Shown: positions 1 to 10,908 of the stretch, piece after piece
Position numbering within the stretch: the first letter of the stretch is position 1
Layout of the letters: every line of letters begins with the position of its first letter
Origin: Phytopythium helicoides
Lineage: Eukaryota > Oomycota > Peronosporomycetes > Pythiales > Pythiaceae
Length of the DNA stretch: 64,000 nt
NCBI GenBank assembly: GCA_024867545.1
Contig: JANFNE010000013.1
Coordinates: 558,001-622,000 of the forward strand
Direction: 5' to 3'
Made by a program: the position numbers and the translations under genes
The notes under the pieces: model-generated
What the model saw: only the letters and a program-made list of their open reading frames with translations
Told to the model about the DNA's origin: nothing
Databases searched by the model: none

Positions 1-242
1 CGCCGCAGCCAGCGCCCCAGCCACCGCACTGCTCAAAACACCAACATCAATACGAGGATAAAGAGCGACAAGCAGCAGGGCGACCGCAGCGAGCGCCAAC
101 GCAGCGAGAAAGCGCCGCCAACCTGTCGCGCATGCTCGATCTGACGATTTCCAAAATGGAGATACTGCTAGTCAAAAATGGACAAATGCCCATATTATAT
201 CTACTTACGTGACGGTTCCACAACTACAACGAGTGTAGCCAT
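1..242 (-). CDS. 5' part of a membrane-protein gene, runs off the left edge
   Basis: A start codon at 242-240 opens a short exon (209-242) ending at a strong GTAAGT donor. A 41-nt intron (168-208, ending CTAG) leads to a second exon (1-167) that stays open to the window edge. The joined N-terminus has about 30 residues, then an Ala/Leu/Val-rich hydrophobic stretch of roughly 20 residues that looks like a transmembrane segment or signal anchor, preceded by Arg residues (WRRF), as in a type II membrane protein. No domain can be recognised from about 66 residues. The intron is short even for an oomycete, so the first exon is less certain than the open frame at the edge. Confidence 0.45.
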
Positions 243-538
243 CCGAAGTGTTGCTGTTCGCTCAGCTCAAGCCTACAAGCCTCTTGACCTTCTTCATGAT
301 TGACGCGAAGCTCAACGCTATTGAAGTTCTCCAGGGCGATATCGGGGCTTTTACAGAGGCATGAGTATGCCTTGCTGATATAAATACTCGAGTGGGTCGC
401 TTGTGGAATGCTCATGTCCAAAAATATGGCCCCAAGAGCACCATGCTCGCTGTGCACGCTCCTCTTTCGCCATGACAGCGTAGTTCGCTACTTTCTCTAG
501 CTCAATCGCACCGAAGGGTAAGCACCACGCTAACAGTC
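243..538. other. intergenic, divergent promoter space
   Basis: The stretch lies between the leftward membrane-protein gene and the rightward TMEM65-like gene, so it should hold both promoters. A minus-strand ORF overlaps it but shows no recognisable domain. I see no clear core-promoter motif. Confidence 0.4.
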
Positions 539-1432
539 ATGCGGCAACTCCGGCGCATGCTCTCTCGTCTGAGGGTATCTCGGCCAGCAGGGATTGATGC
601 ATCGGGCACTCTGCCACTCCCTATCGCCGCAGTACCTCGCGGTTCGACAGTCTCAGCCACAGCCGTCTCATCAGCTTCAAAGCAGCACGCCAAACGCTTC
701 AGACAAACGACTGGCTCATCTCAACGTCGAAAGACGCGCAGTGCTATCGCCGCAACTGCGAAGCAATTGCGCGGTGCAACTATCGAGCAGCGGCAGCGTC
801 TGCTTCGTCGTGTCAATCCGGCGGCCCTCAGCCAGCAGCTAGACCGCGTCTTCCGCGAGGCCGACAAAGACAAGGATGGCATGCTGACCTCGCACGAGTT
901 CCGCACACTACTGACGAGTCGCTTCAGCCTCAAGGTGGTGCCGACGAACCCCGACAACCACGCGACGTCGCGGCCAACCAACCACCAGCTCAAGCTCGTC
1001 ATGATCGGCTCGGCCATCCCGTTCGTGGGCTTCGGGTTCGTAGACAACATGCTCATGCTGGCAGCGGGGGACATGATCGAGATCTACTTTCACGAGACGT
1101 ACGTCATGTCGATGCTGTGCGCCGCAGCGCTCGGGAACACGGTCTCGGATGTCGTGGGGCTCAGTCTGGGTGGCATCATCGAGTCGTTCGCTCGTCGCGC
1201 GGGCATCCCGGACCCACAGCTGTCCAAGGCGCAGGCCAACATGGCCGTCACGCACTGGGCCAACTTTGTCGCATCGGCCGGCGGCATCACCGTCGGCTGC
1301 CTGCTCGGCATGTTCCCTCTGCTCTTCATGAACCACGACGACGAGGACGACGCAGACGACGACAAGCCCAAGACGAAGGCCGAGAAGGCGGAGGCGAAGA
1401 ACACCTCGACGCCGCAGCAGTCCCCAGCGTAG
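539..1432 (+). CDS. TMEM65-like protein with an N-terminal EF-hand
   Basis: Single-exon frame of 297 residues. Residues 1-70 are rich in Arg, Ser and Ala with few acidic residues, as in a mitochondrial targeting sequence. Residues 109-120 form a perfect 12-residue EF-hand loop (D109, D111, D113, G114, E120). Residues about 150-265 match the TMEM65 family: hydrophobic segments, and the signature LGNTVSDVVGLSLGG. The tail is acidic and Lys-rich. Animal TMEM65 is a mitochondrial inner-membrane protein linked to sodium-dependent calcium efflux, so an attached EF-hand suggests calcium sensing (inference). The first ATG is used because the presequence-like region follows it directly; a second ATG lies at codon 7. 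Confidence 0.85.
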   Translation: MRQLRRMLSRLRVSRPAGIDASGTLPLPIAAVPRGSTVSATAVSSASKQHAKRFRQTTGSSQRRKTRSAIAATAKQLRGATIEQRQRLLRRVNPAALSQQLDRVFREADKDKDGMLTSHEFRTLLTSRFSLKVVPTNPDNHATSRPTNHQLKLVMIGSAIPFVGFGFVDNMLMLAAGDMIEIYFHETYVMSMLCAAALGNTVSDVVGLSLGGIIESFARRAGIPDPQLSKAQANMAVTHWANFVASAGGITVGCLLGMFPLLFMNHDDEDDADDDKPKTKAEKAEAKNTSTPQQSPA

Positions 1433-2203
1433 ATAGGTGCCACAGGTCCTAGCTTCAACTGGTTCGATCGAGCCCTGGTGGCCAACCCGCCACCATGACG
1501 AGTGGCACGTGGCCGCGTGCCACGTACGCTTGTTAAACTCTTGCGTTTCGTTAAACACCTCCTCCGCATGCCTGCAGCGTGTCTTTGCGTTGGGCGAGCG
1601 CCTCATTCGCGATTTGTATGGCGCACGTCCGTCCTGAAGCTGAAGCAGCTAGTTAAACGTCATACCGTATGGTGTCCACTCGTCGTGCGTGGCGTCCATC
1701 CATCACATCCACTCGCAGATCTCGAGCGCCCGCCAGCAGATTCCAAAGTATCAACTCGAACTGCTGGCAGCCCATCGCTTCGCTTCTGCCGCGAGCTCCT
1801 GCGTCGCAATGCCAACCGATGCGAGTGAGCAGTGGAGCTCTCGGGCTCCTACGGTACGCCGAGGTTGAGAAAACACTGGCCGGGAGCCAGCGCTTTACCC
1901 ACCACGCGGCGGAGAGACAAGCCCTGCGTGTCATAGACTGCCCGACATCGGGCGTGGCAGTGTACAATATTACAAAGTTCATTTATCATATACCACATAG
2001 TCGGCATCTATATATATTACCGCAGGTTATTAGATGGAGCTTTCTGCCGGTGACGTCAGCGGCGCCACCACGAGCTCCCTGCGCCGTCCGCTTCCGCCCT
2101 CGGTCTCACGCCCCCCCCTCGGGTCCGCACAACGCCGCACTCCATTCCGGAATTCGCCTCCAAGCCCTCCAGTCTCCTCCTTCTCCTCCCCCGCCAATCC
2201 ACA
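1433..2203. other. intergenic region upstream of the MLRQ-like gene
   Basis: About 770 bases with several overlapping ORFs on both strands but no recognisable protein. The last 150 bases are C-rich and probably form the promoter and 5' leader of the next gene. Confidence 0.4.
2138..2160 (+). promoter_or_regulatory. possible oomycete Inr/FPR core promoter
   Basis: The sequence CTCCATTCCGGAATTCGCC resembles the oomycete initiator (TCATTYY-like) followed closely by a flanking-region element. It lies about 50 bases before the ATG at 2204 in a C-rich leader. The match is approximate, and no transcript start can be read from sequence. Confidence 0.3.
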
Positions 2204-2482
2204 ATGGTCGCTGCCCGTGCCGCTCGCTCCGCCGCCCAGGTCTGGTTCGGTGAGAAGGCCGCGTACCCCGTGATCGCCACGTGCGTGATCGCCTCGGGCC
2301 TCGCCACCGCCCACATCCTGCGCATGTCGACCAAGGGCCCGGATGTCGCCTGGACCAAGGAGAAGCGTGCCGACCTCTTCCGCTACACGGCCGACGAGGG
2401 TGCCGACTGGTCCTCGCACCGCCGCGGCATTGCCACGCTCCGCAAGAACGTCGTCAACGAGGCTAAGGGCCTCAACAACTAG
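2204..2482 (+). CDS. small mitochondrial protein, MLRQ/B12D (NDUFA4-like) family
   Basis: A 92-residue protein. A short Ala/Arg-rich N-terminus is followed by one hydrophobic segment (about residues 20-40), then the pattern LRMSTKGPDVAW. This resembles the LR..(x5)..PDVxW signature after the membrane segment of complex I MLRQ/NDUFA4 and plant B12D proteins. Its expected place is the inner mitochondrial membrane, with complex I or IV (family knowledge). The C-terminal half is charged and may face the aqueous side. The ATG has a favourable context (ACAATGG). An AATAAA signal lies about 105 bases after the stop. The match is short, so the family call is moderate. Confidence 0.6.
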   Translation: MVAARAARSAAQVWFGEKAAYPVIATCVIASGLATAHILRMSTKGPDVAWTKEKRADLFRYTADEGADWSSHRRGIATLRKNVVNEAKGLNN

Positions 2483-2588
2483 GCGAAGCGTTCTCGCGTT
2501 CGACGCTCGGCAGCGAGGAAGACTCGCTCGCGCTCGCTTGCACGGGTGCGGTTGACCCTCTCTCTTTCCAGTCGCCTTGTATTTTTAC

Positions 2589-2594
2589 AATAAA
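2589..2594 (+). terminator. AATAAA polyadenylation-like signal
   Basis: AATAAA lies in a T-rich stretch downstream of the MLRQ-like stop codon and about 100 bases from the end of the convergent WDR81-like gene. It is the only clear candidate in the 207-base gap. Confidence 0.4.
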
Positions 2595-2689
2595 GCCGCT
2601 CCTCGACTGATGAGGAGCTTTTTGTTGAAACCTTCTGCTTCAGTTTCCATCGAAATCACATGTGCCACGCACGACATGCGCTTTTGTAC

Positions 2690-5600
2690 CTACACCAAGC
2701 ACTTGAGACTGCCGTCATCAGCACCGATGACAAGCAGCTGCCGCATTGGCAGTGCCGTGATGCTTCTCGCGACGAACTTGCTCTTGATCATCTTGGCGGA
2801 GCTCGATGACTGCGATGCAGTGGCTGCTGAGGCTGACGCTGGGGACTCCGTGACCTGCCACACATCAACTCGCGCCATGACAGGCGCAGTCCGCTCGCGT
2901 GTGGTGCCTACGAGTCGCGCTGTGAGTAGCTTGGCGCTGCTTGCGACCACCAGCACACCCGAAGAGCGTGAGTCATCGCCAGTGGCGGGCTGTACCGTCA
3001 CCTGCGTCTCGCTCACGTTCTCTGGGAGACCCGAGATCACCTGACGCAGCAATGGTTTTGCGTGGGACTGCATTTGCAGCTGCCACAAGCGCGCCTCGCG
3101 CTCGCTTCCCACGACCAGCAGAAGGGACGGCGAGATCTGCAGCATCTTGACGATGCGCGCGCCACTCGACCCGCCTCCGCCAGCAGCGCTACTCGAACCG
3201 CCGCCCCCACCTCCGCTTGGAGTAGAGCCACTAGCTCCGTGGATGCCTCCACTTCCACCACCGCTGTCGAGCGCTTGCCACTTTCCAATCTGACGCCCAG
3301 TTCGGGGATCCAGTATCGTCACAAACCCGTTCAATGCGCCGACGACGAGGTACGACACGCCGGTTGCAAGGTCCACCACGCTCGTGATCGCTGAAATCGC
3401 AGGTGACTGAGGGTATCCGCCTAGGTTCGCGTCGACATGCCACTCAGCGACGATGCGCGGAGAGCTATTGGGAGCTCGAAGGTCCACGCCAACGACTCGG
3501 CGTGCGGTGGCGACTGCAAAGTCACCAGCGGAATTGCTCGACCAGCTCGGACAAGGTGATCCCATAGACGCTGCGGATGACCACAGTAAGGCGACACCTG
3601 GAGTTCCTAGGAGCGTGACGGAAGCGACCGACTCGCCCGGCGATTTGAATGGCAATTTGGCTCGCACTTGGCTGGTTGCAAGGTTCCACACGTGGACGTA
3701 TGAAGCCTCGATTGCCAGAGCACGATGGCCGTCGTTCATGCTTGCGACGCTCATGACCGTGCCATCTGTGTAGATGGCACCTACCGCGTTACTTGGTCTC
3801 GAGGAAACCCGCCACACGCGACACGAGCCATTCTTACTGCCCGAGAGTAGTAACTGCTCGCGTGCATCAACGCTAATTGCTCGCACGCTACTAGAGTGCG
3901 CGTGAAGTACGTCTCGAATCTCTGCGTTGATAGCCCAGGCACCACCAAGCCCGGCCAACGTAGAAAATTGCTGGTGCTGTGCATGATGATTCGATCGAGG
4001 CTGAGGGGAGCGCAATTCTTGGCTTGCTTCCTCAGACTCCACTTTGGACATGAATGGCTGCGAAACCGCTGGACGCAACCAAGCCAGCTCGCTGTTTCTA
4101 GCAGCTGCAGCACTACTTGGTCCGGTTCGAGCACCAGCAGCTCGCCGTAGACGTTTTTCTTCCTGAATAGCAAAAAGTGCGTCGCTTAAATCTTCCTGGT
4201 GTTGTGCTAGGCGCGGAACATGCAGGAAACTGGTGGCCCGCACACCGTGCAGTTTCGTTGATCGGTACGCAAACCGCAACAGATCATCCAGCTCGTTGGG
4301 CATTGCAGTCTCGATTGAGGGAATTGACGGAGACTCCAGTTGATCGTCGGAACCAAATGGTCGGTCACGCTTTGGTAAAATCGGTGCAACGCGTTTTGGG
4401 TGCGTAAGCCTCATATCAGCAGGGCACATGAATGCTCGAGTCTTGGATTTCCCGACCGACGCTTTCGAAGAAGACTCACCAAGCGGGAGTAGCAGTAGTT
4501 GCAACACGGAGCTACTAGCAACTACAGGCAGGTGCTTGTCAAACAGCTCTCGGCCCAGTAATTGGCGAAGTGGGACGCAGAATTCCGTGACCAATTCGCT
4601 CGCGACATGCCACTGGAAATTTGACACCTCCAGATCAACATACACTTCGGCGCAGCGAGTGAGAAACTTGTTGATCGTCTCAAGGAGCGTGGGCTCTGCA
4701 AGCGTCGCATCGGTGCCCATGCGCTGACAAAGAGCAACAAGAGTTCTCGCCAAACCAACAACCGTGAAGGCGCGCAGCTCCTGCCTTGATGCAGCCTCTT
4801 TGAGCCCAGAGATATATCGTAGGACAGCTTTTTTCTTGCTGTTTGACCGCGTTCCCGAAGGTTCAGACGAGTCTACAGACTCTGCGGTAGACGACGAAGA
4901 GGCTGCAGCAACGAGGGCTGAAGTAAGGCGAGGGTGAAGAAACGGTGGCTGGATCTTTGCGAGGAGGTCGACCAGGCTTGTTGGTTTCCTTTGTAGAAAT
5001 TCGCGGTGCAGTGCTGAGGTGGCTACTGACATTGATTGAGACTGGGAAGAGGTAGACGAGGCCCCTGCTTCAGAGGAATCTCCGAGAGTGCGTACAACGT
5101 GCCTCAGAACCCGGAAGATGACATAGATCTCGCGACCGAGCTCTTCCTGTAATGCATCGAACACGTACTTGTAAGTCGTTTGGGCTCAAATCAATCACAC
5201 TAGGTACTATTGCTCTTACCGGAACGCCTTCAATGCGAACGGCGCCAATGGACTCGGACAGAAGTACCAAACGAGGCAGCACATCAAGTAAATGAGGGAG
5301 CAGGTTGTTTACGACTGAGAAGTCCCCGATCTCTCTGCACAACTGGAGAAGGGCGTCGGCAACATGGTGCTGCTCGTACAAAATCACTTTGCTCAGCATC
5401 GTCATGTGCATGCTTTCTCCATCAGTCGAGGGACTTGCAGTTGTATCACGTCGCCGAACGGTACTCGATCCTGCAAGCTTGTTCCACTTTGCCTTTACCT
5501 TCCCAAACACTTGGAGCAGCTTTGGTAGAGCGTATTTGGTAGCAAGTGACGAGCCGAGCATCAGAGGTGACGCTAGCTCTCCGCACGAAACTGCAGCTAA

Positions 5601-8600
5601 GCTGCATGCTTCTGAAGCAAACAGAGCTTGAGATTGTCGCGGCGAACCGCTTGAATTGGATCCAGGTGACCCGCTATCGGATGTGGTTGATCCAGCAGCT
5701 ATCCACTCGACAACAGCTGGAAAGATCTGATCGAGAAATGCTGCTTCTCCGAACGCGCCAATCAAGGATCGCAATACCTCCGGGGAAGACAGACAAATCT
5801 TCAGCACGAAGCCAAGTTCTGGGCTCTCGTACGCGCGAATAACATCATCAAGCCGAACAATGCTTGGTCCAAGATGACTTGGAGAGATAACTCCATTGCG
5901 CAGAAGATATGGTAGAAGAAACACAATCGCGGCTACGACGCGTTCAATTCCTCCATGTTCCGCACCAGCATTCTTTCCCATTGCTCCAGTACCGCTGTGG
6001 ACATTAGATGTCAATACCGAAGACGTCGGCGACGAAGTGAAGAATCGTCTTAGTACGGGCTCTAAGATACCCCATTGAAGGTTAGATAATGTCGTAGCAG
6101 GAGCTGGCACCCCGAAACGATGTGGAGGTTCTGTAGTCGATGGCGTAAGCGCCATCAAAAAGCGCCTCGTTGCCGTAAATTGATGACTCCAGTCACGAGA
6201 ACTGTTAATCTGCTCAAAGTATCGATCAACAAGCTTGAATGTAGCTGGGAAGAGGGGAGTGGTCGGAGACGAGTAGTCGTCAAACCCGGGGATTGGGGTC
6301 TTGAAGGAGTTTATGGTTGTGAAGACATCTTCACCATCCAGAACACCAACCAAGCGAAGTCTCTCTATGGGGTGAGGGTGGACGAGTGCCAACACTGCTT
6401 GCTGGGGATGGGGAGAGTGCATACACACATTAACGAACGTCCACGAATCCAAGCATTCTAAAAACCAAGTACCTTGACGGCAAGCGGGATACCGTCGAGA
6501 CGGCGGACCACAGAGGCATTCCACGGTGGGCATGACGAACGGCACCCTGAACTGAGCATTGACTCAGCAACTTCCGTGATCCAATCTCCTTCGTTATTAG
6601 AAGTTGAAGATACGCTTGGCTTGAGTGAGTCCGCATATGTGAGCAAGTATTCGATAGCGGACCGCTGCGAGAAAAGAGGCTCGCGAGAATAGATCTCAGC
6701 CATGATACACCCGAGCGCAAAGTAGTCAGCTGCACGTGCGCAGTCGAATGGAGACATGTTTCTCACTTCGGGTAGGCACTGAGAGGGATTAAAGCGGTCA
6801 GTTCACAAAAGGTGAAAACCACACAGAGAAAAACAATATGGCACTACCTCTTCAAGCAAGGGAGGTGAGAAGTGGTAACACGGCTCAATGATCACGTCTG
6901 TGTCAGGTGTCCCGAGCGAAAATTGATCGAGCGGCATTTTGTCATCGATGTCAATTTTGTCGAGCCAGTCTTCGCCCGTTGGGTCTTGCGCTGATAACAC
7001 GCTTGAACGAGCACTGGACGGGGATTGCTTTTCAACACTTCCAGCAGGTTTGGATTGAAATGCGTTTCCATCCGGAAGCAAGACGGGAATTGAGAGCTGC
7101 AGCAATTGCATATCCATCTCGTCAATGAGGTCATTTGTGTCCAGATCGGTCCAATCCATTGATGTGTCAAAACTTTGACTGAAACCCGCGATGTCGATCA
7201 AATCCCCGCTATTACCAGTGTTGCTTGTCCCGTCATCTTCTGGTTTGCTTAGTTGTTGCCACAAATCACGAAGCAGGTGTGAGCCCCCAGAGTTCTGATA
7301 CGGACTCGTACCACCTAAAGATGCGTGGCGCGTGTGATGAGATCCTCCAGAGCTGCCTCCGCTTGCGCTGCCTCCGTGATGCCCAAACCCGCGTGGCGTT
7401 GAAATTGTCAAGAGTCTTGGCGGAGGCATTGACAGCTCGCTCCCCGACGAGCTGCTTGGTGAGAGTGAGGTCGACGGAGAAGAACCCATGACGGTATTCT
7501 GGCTAGAGGCGTCTGGAATTGCAAGCTTGAGACTTGGTGGCATCTCGCCGCTCCCACTGTTACCGCTCCCACTTCCATTTGCTCCACTACTGCCATTGGT
7601 TCCATCGGCGTGGAAAAAGTTTGGAATTACAGTAGCAAGTCGAGACATGTTGTTACCCGAGCGGTCTGCTCTTGCAAGTGATGTCGGAGACGGTGGAGCG
7701 TCTCCCGACTTTGTACGCGTTTTGCCTCTCTTTCGCTGGGTGAAGTTTCGAATCATGAGTTGCCCTTTTGAATCCCCAGAAGAAGATGCTCCTGCAGCAC
7801 CAGATCCGCCACCAGCACCTGTAAATGAGTTAGTAGATGATGCTCCCCCTCCTGCCCCCATCAAGTTACTAGAGAGCGAGTTTACTCGACGAAATCGCAT
7901 AGGTTCTTCGCTAGGCGCGTGCGATACAGGAGAGATTCCACCTTCGCTCTGTGCTTCAGACACAAGCTGCGTCGCTCGATTGAGCATACGCGTCACTTGT
8001 CGACGGATTTCATTGCGATGATAGCTACCTTGCCTCGATGAAGACGACAGCATCACCGGGCGACTTGAAGGCGTCCCTAATCTTTTATCATCAGCTTCCG
8101 TAAGGAAAGATTCTCGGACGCTTGAGGTTTGCGCGAACGTGTGCTTCTCAAGTCCTCTCTTTCGTGGATGCGGCGTATGAAAGAGCTGAACGAATCCCGC
8201 ACTCTTGCCAATATGTTGATGTGTTGCGCTCTGAACTTTAAGGGGGACATTCTTCTGCCGGATGGCTTCTTCTCCACTAAGAGCGACACCGAAGTTCAAA
8301 TCAATCCACATATGCAAGCGAGACGAAACCTGATGGCTCTCAAGCATTTCGCGATGTGCGTGTAGGAATTCAGCAGGAGATGAGCACCACGAAGGAAGTG
8401 CGAGATCATCCATGACTCCGTCGCCGTGGAGTGACTCGAATACCGTTGCATCAGTAAACAGTTCTGGAATACACTCATCAGGTGTCCACTCAAACATGCG
8501 CGCTAGCGTCGAAGGGTACTCCTTAGCCTCAAAATTGGAGCGCACAACTTTCCGCAGCACTGCCATGGGCGTGCGTCTCGCCATGTAGATGTAGTAGGTG

Positions 8601-9958
8601 ATCTCAGATAGACTAGTGCGTGCGTTTCGCGCGCAGAGGTTAGTGGTGAACAATGAAGCGAAAGAAAGCCCAGTCTGTGAACCAACCTCTCGGTAATATG
8701 ATGAGGGATCAGACTGCTCTCGAAAGTGCGATCAAGCTGATGGTCTCCCTTGTTCAGGCGGAACTTGCTCTTCGCCAAGTCGCGCCAGCCGCTCATTGGC
8801 GCGCTGAAGTCTGACACCCACGGAAGGAATGGGTGAAACACACTGTCCACCTAGTCACAAAGCAAATTAGTCATTCTAGGTTTTCACGCGATGACCGCAC
8901 GATTGTACAGAGGACGCACCATCCGCCTTCCAGCGGCACTGTTGAGAGCCATGAGGTACTCAAAGTTGCTCACATCGCCATCGCACCAGCGCTCTGTAAT
9001 AGACCGAGCCGACCGAGCCTCCACATCGTGGTACAACGACAGCGATGGTGCAACTTCTCTCTCAACGGGGGTCTCGGAGCGATCCACGAGCGGAAGCGAG
9101 CCCAGCTTCACCCACAGCGCGTCGGTGACGAGGATGTTGCTCGGAGTGAAGCCGTCGCACGCGATCCCTCGTTCATGAAGTGCCCGTAGCGCGTCACGCA
9201 GCTGGAAGAGCACAAAGCGCATCTTGCAGTCCGCCAGCGCTCGCTCCGGTCCGTCCTGTCACGCCACGCCAACGTCAGCTTCGCCGATCCTCCTCTTGGT
9301 CACTCAGCGCGAGGCCTCCTTGCCTTGCTCGCCTCAGCCGCGCCGTCCAGCCAGTGCCGGTTGTACTTGAGCAGGTCCTGCAGCGTGTGGCCCTCGTACT
9401 CGAAGACCGCGAGCAGCTCATCGTCGTCCTCTCCCCGCACGACTCCTCTCAGCGCGCTCAGGTGCGCGCTCGAGGGCGTCGCCGCGCTCTCGAGCAGTCC
9501 TCGTTGCGCTTGCTCCGCTCCGTCGGCCTCCGAGTACGTCGGGACGTCGCCGTAGAGCGCCTCAAGCGCCTCAAGCGGCTCCAGCGGCTGCCACCACCGC
9601 GTCAGTCCCGTTTCCCCCCGCGCCACCTCGCCGATCGAGCCCAACGCACCTGCTCGCGCGCACAGCCCGCGCCCGCCGCCCCTCGCGGCCGCTTGCCGTG
9701 CAGCTCGGCCCTCAGCAGCGCCTCGAGGCCCCCGGGCGACGCCGGAGACCCGCAGACCGCCGCGTCCGCCAGAAAGGCCACGCGCTTGCCCCGCCGCGCG
9801 CGCCGCAGCCGCCGCACCACGAGGTCCGCGACGCGCGCCGCGTCCGCCGGGTGCTCCGCCAGACAGCGCGCCTCTCGTGGGTCGCCAGACGAGAAGCTGA
9901 AGCGCCAGCGCAGCCGCAGCGCCAGCGCGCGCCGTAGCTCGGCGTCCTGCTGCGCCAT
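2690..9958 (-). CDS. WDR81-like: WDR81-like BEACH/WD40 protein, eight exons
   Basis: Exons (minus strand): 9650-9958, 9324-9587, 8920-9255, 8687-8850, 6848-8612, 6473-6778, 5220-6401, 2690-5167. Their sum is 6804 nt, exactly 2267 codons plus stop, and every junction keeps frame. The introns are 52-74 nt; the second (9256-9323) is GC-AG. A BEACH domain spans about residues 278-485, starting [16 protein letters not shown] and containing [11 protein letters not shown] and WTPDECIPE, which is close to WDR81. Kinase-like segments flank it ([17 protein letters not shown] before; [13 protein letters not shown] after) without catalytic HRD/DFG motifs. A long Ser/Gly-rich linker follows, and WD40 repeats begin near residue 1860. 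In animals WDR81 acts with WDR91 on endosomal PI3P and endosome maturation. The first ATG could also be at 10036, in frame. Confidence 0.85.
9256..9323 (-). other. GC-AG intron in the WDR81-like gene
   Basis: The exon ends AGCAAG and the intron starts GCAAGG, the usual strong context of GC donors. It ends GTGACAG before GACGGACC. The only in-frame GT between the preceding conserved exon and the stop would leave the wrong phase, and a TGA lies just upstream of the acceptor. The GC donor restores the kinase-like and BEACH frame. Confidence 0.7.
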
Positions 9959-10024
9959 GCTCGCAACCAAGTGACGACACAGGATCCCTCGCGAAAGAGA
10001 TATACGGCCGGTGGTGGACTCGTC

Positions 10025-10297
10025 ATGGAGAACCAAACTGTGGATGAGGGAGGGCTGGACGCGGCTTTGGACGAGTGCCTGGACTAGTAGAAGCAGCAGC
10101 AGGAGGATGGAAACAAGCTGAAGTGCGAGGCTGCAGGCGAGCAGGAAGAAGAGAAGATCGTTGTGGCGAAGGACAGGAGGAAGCAGGTGCTGCTGGGGAA
10201 AGTTGGCGAGGGCAAGAAACCCAAGCGGGCGAGTGCGGTGCCGGCCATGCAGTTCAAGTATAAGCTACTTTCGGCCTCCATGGGCGACGAGGAGTGA
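10025..10297 (+). pseudogene. small basic ORF broken by two adjacent stop codons
   Basis: From ATG 10025 the frame reads an acidic start (MENQTVDEGG...), then TAG TAG at 10084-10089, then about 69 more codons in the same frame, rich in Lys, Glu and Gln (for example KIVVAKDRRKQ and AMQFKYKLLSASM), ending with TGA. The post-stop part looks like real protein rather than chance. No donor/acceptor pair of credible length removes the two stops. Its ATG is only 66 bases from the divergent WDR81-like start, so both could share a promoter. It could be a decayed gene, an upstream ORF followed by an unrelated exon, or readthrough; I do not recognise the product. Confidence 0.35.
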
Positions 10298-10326
10298 CGA
10301 GGTGCGGAGGGTAATCTGCAAGTTGA

Positions 10327-10700
10327 CTAGTCAAACTTCTCTGCGTTGCCGTACTTGAGCAGGACTAGCAAATTGATACCATCGAGCAAGACGAAGAACA
10401 TGAAGCCTAACATAACCTTGAGAGGGAATACGATGCCGTCGTAGGCAGTGCCTTGGTCTCCGTCCAAGCCCAATCTCCTGGCGAGCAAAATATTTTTGGC
10501 GCATGTCACGTTTTGGCGTGCGTATCAATCACCATTGAATATGGCTTCCTTTGGCAATTTCCTCGATAGTGGGGCCTTCAGCCACCGATAACATTGTGCT
10601 GGTAGCTCTTCACAACGTGTCAGAGCAGCATTCAAGCAAAGAAGCCACCTTTGGGCACAGCTCATCCAAATTCTTGATTGCCCTGCTACTAATTTATCGA
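10327..10700 (-). pseudogene. degraded membrane-protein fragment
   Basis: On the minus strand, protein-like segments follow each other with in-frame TGA codons and one frame change. A segment with AIKNLDELCPKVASLLE comes first, then one with GPTIEEIAKGSHIQW, then a last one with a clear hydrophobic helix (VMLGFMFFVLLDGINLL) before a TAG. The order and quality of the pieces suggest one former protein with a membrane segment near its C-terminus. There is no usable start codon and I do not recognise the family. Confidence 0.35.
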
Positions 10701-10908
10701 GCATTCATGAAGTGCACTGAAATGAAACAATGCAACTTGTCTTCCATCCATCGATCGTTGATTTATTAGTTTCTTCCTCCAGCAACTTAGATCATCTGCA
10801 CATTTATCTCTTTGCCGTGAAACTCCAAATGATTGTTTCCAGCCCGTGTTTGCTTGGCATTAAAATCATTCTGAGTCACAAATTGCAAGGTACACCGATC
10901 TGTATTCG
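10701..10908. other. intergenic
   Basis: AT-richer leader of the following membrane protein gene. Nothing else recognised. Confidence 0.3.
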
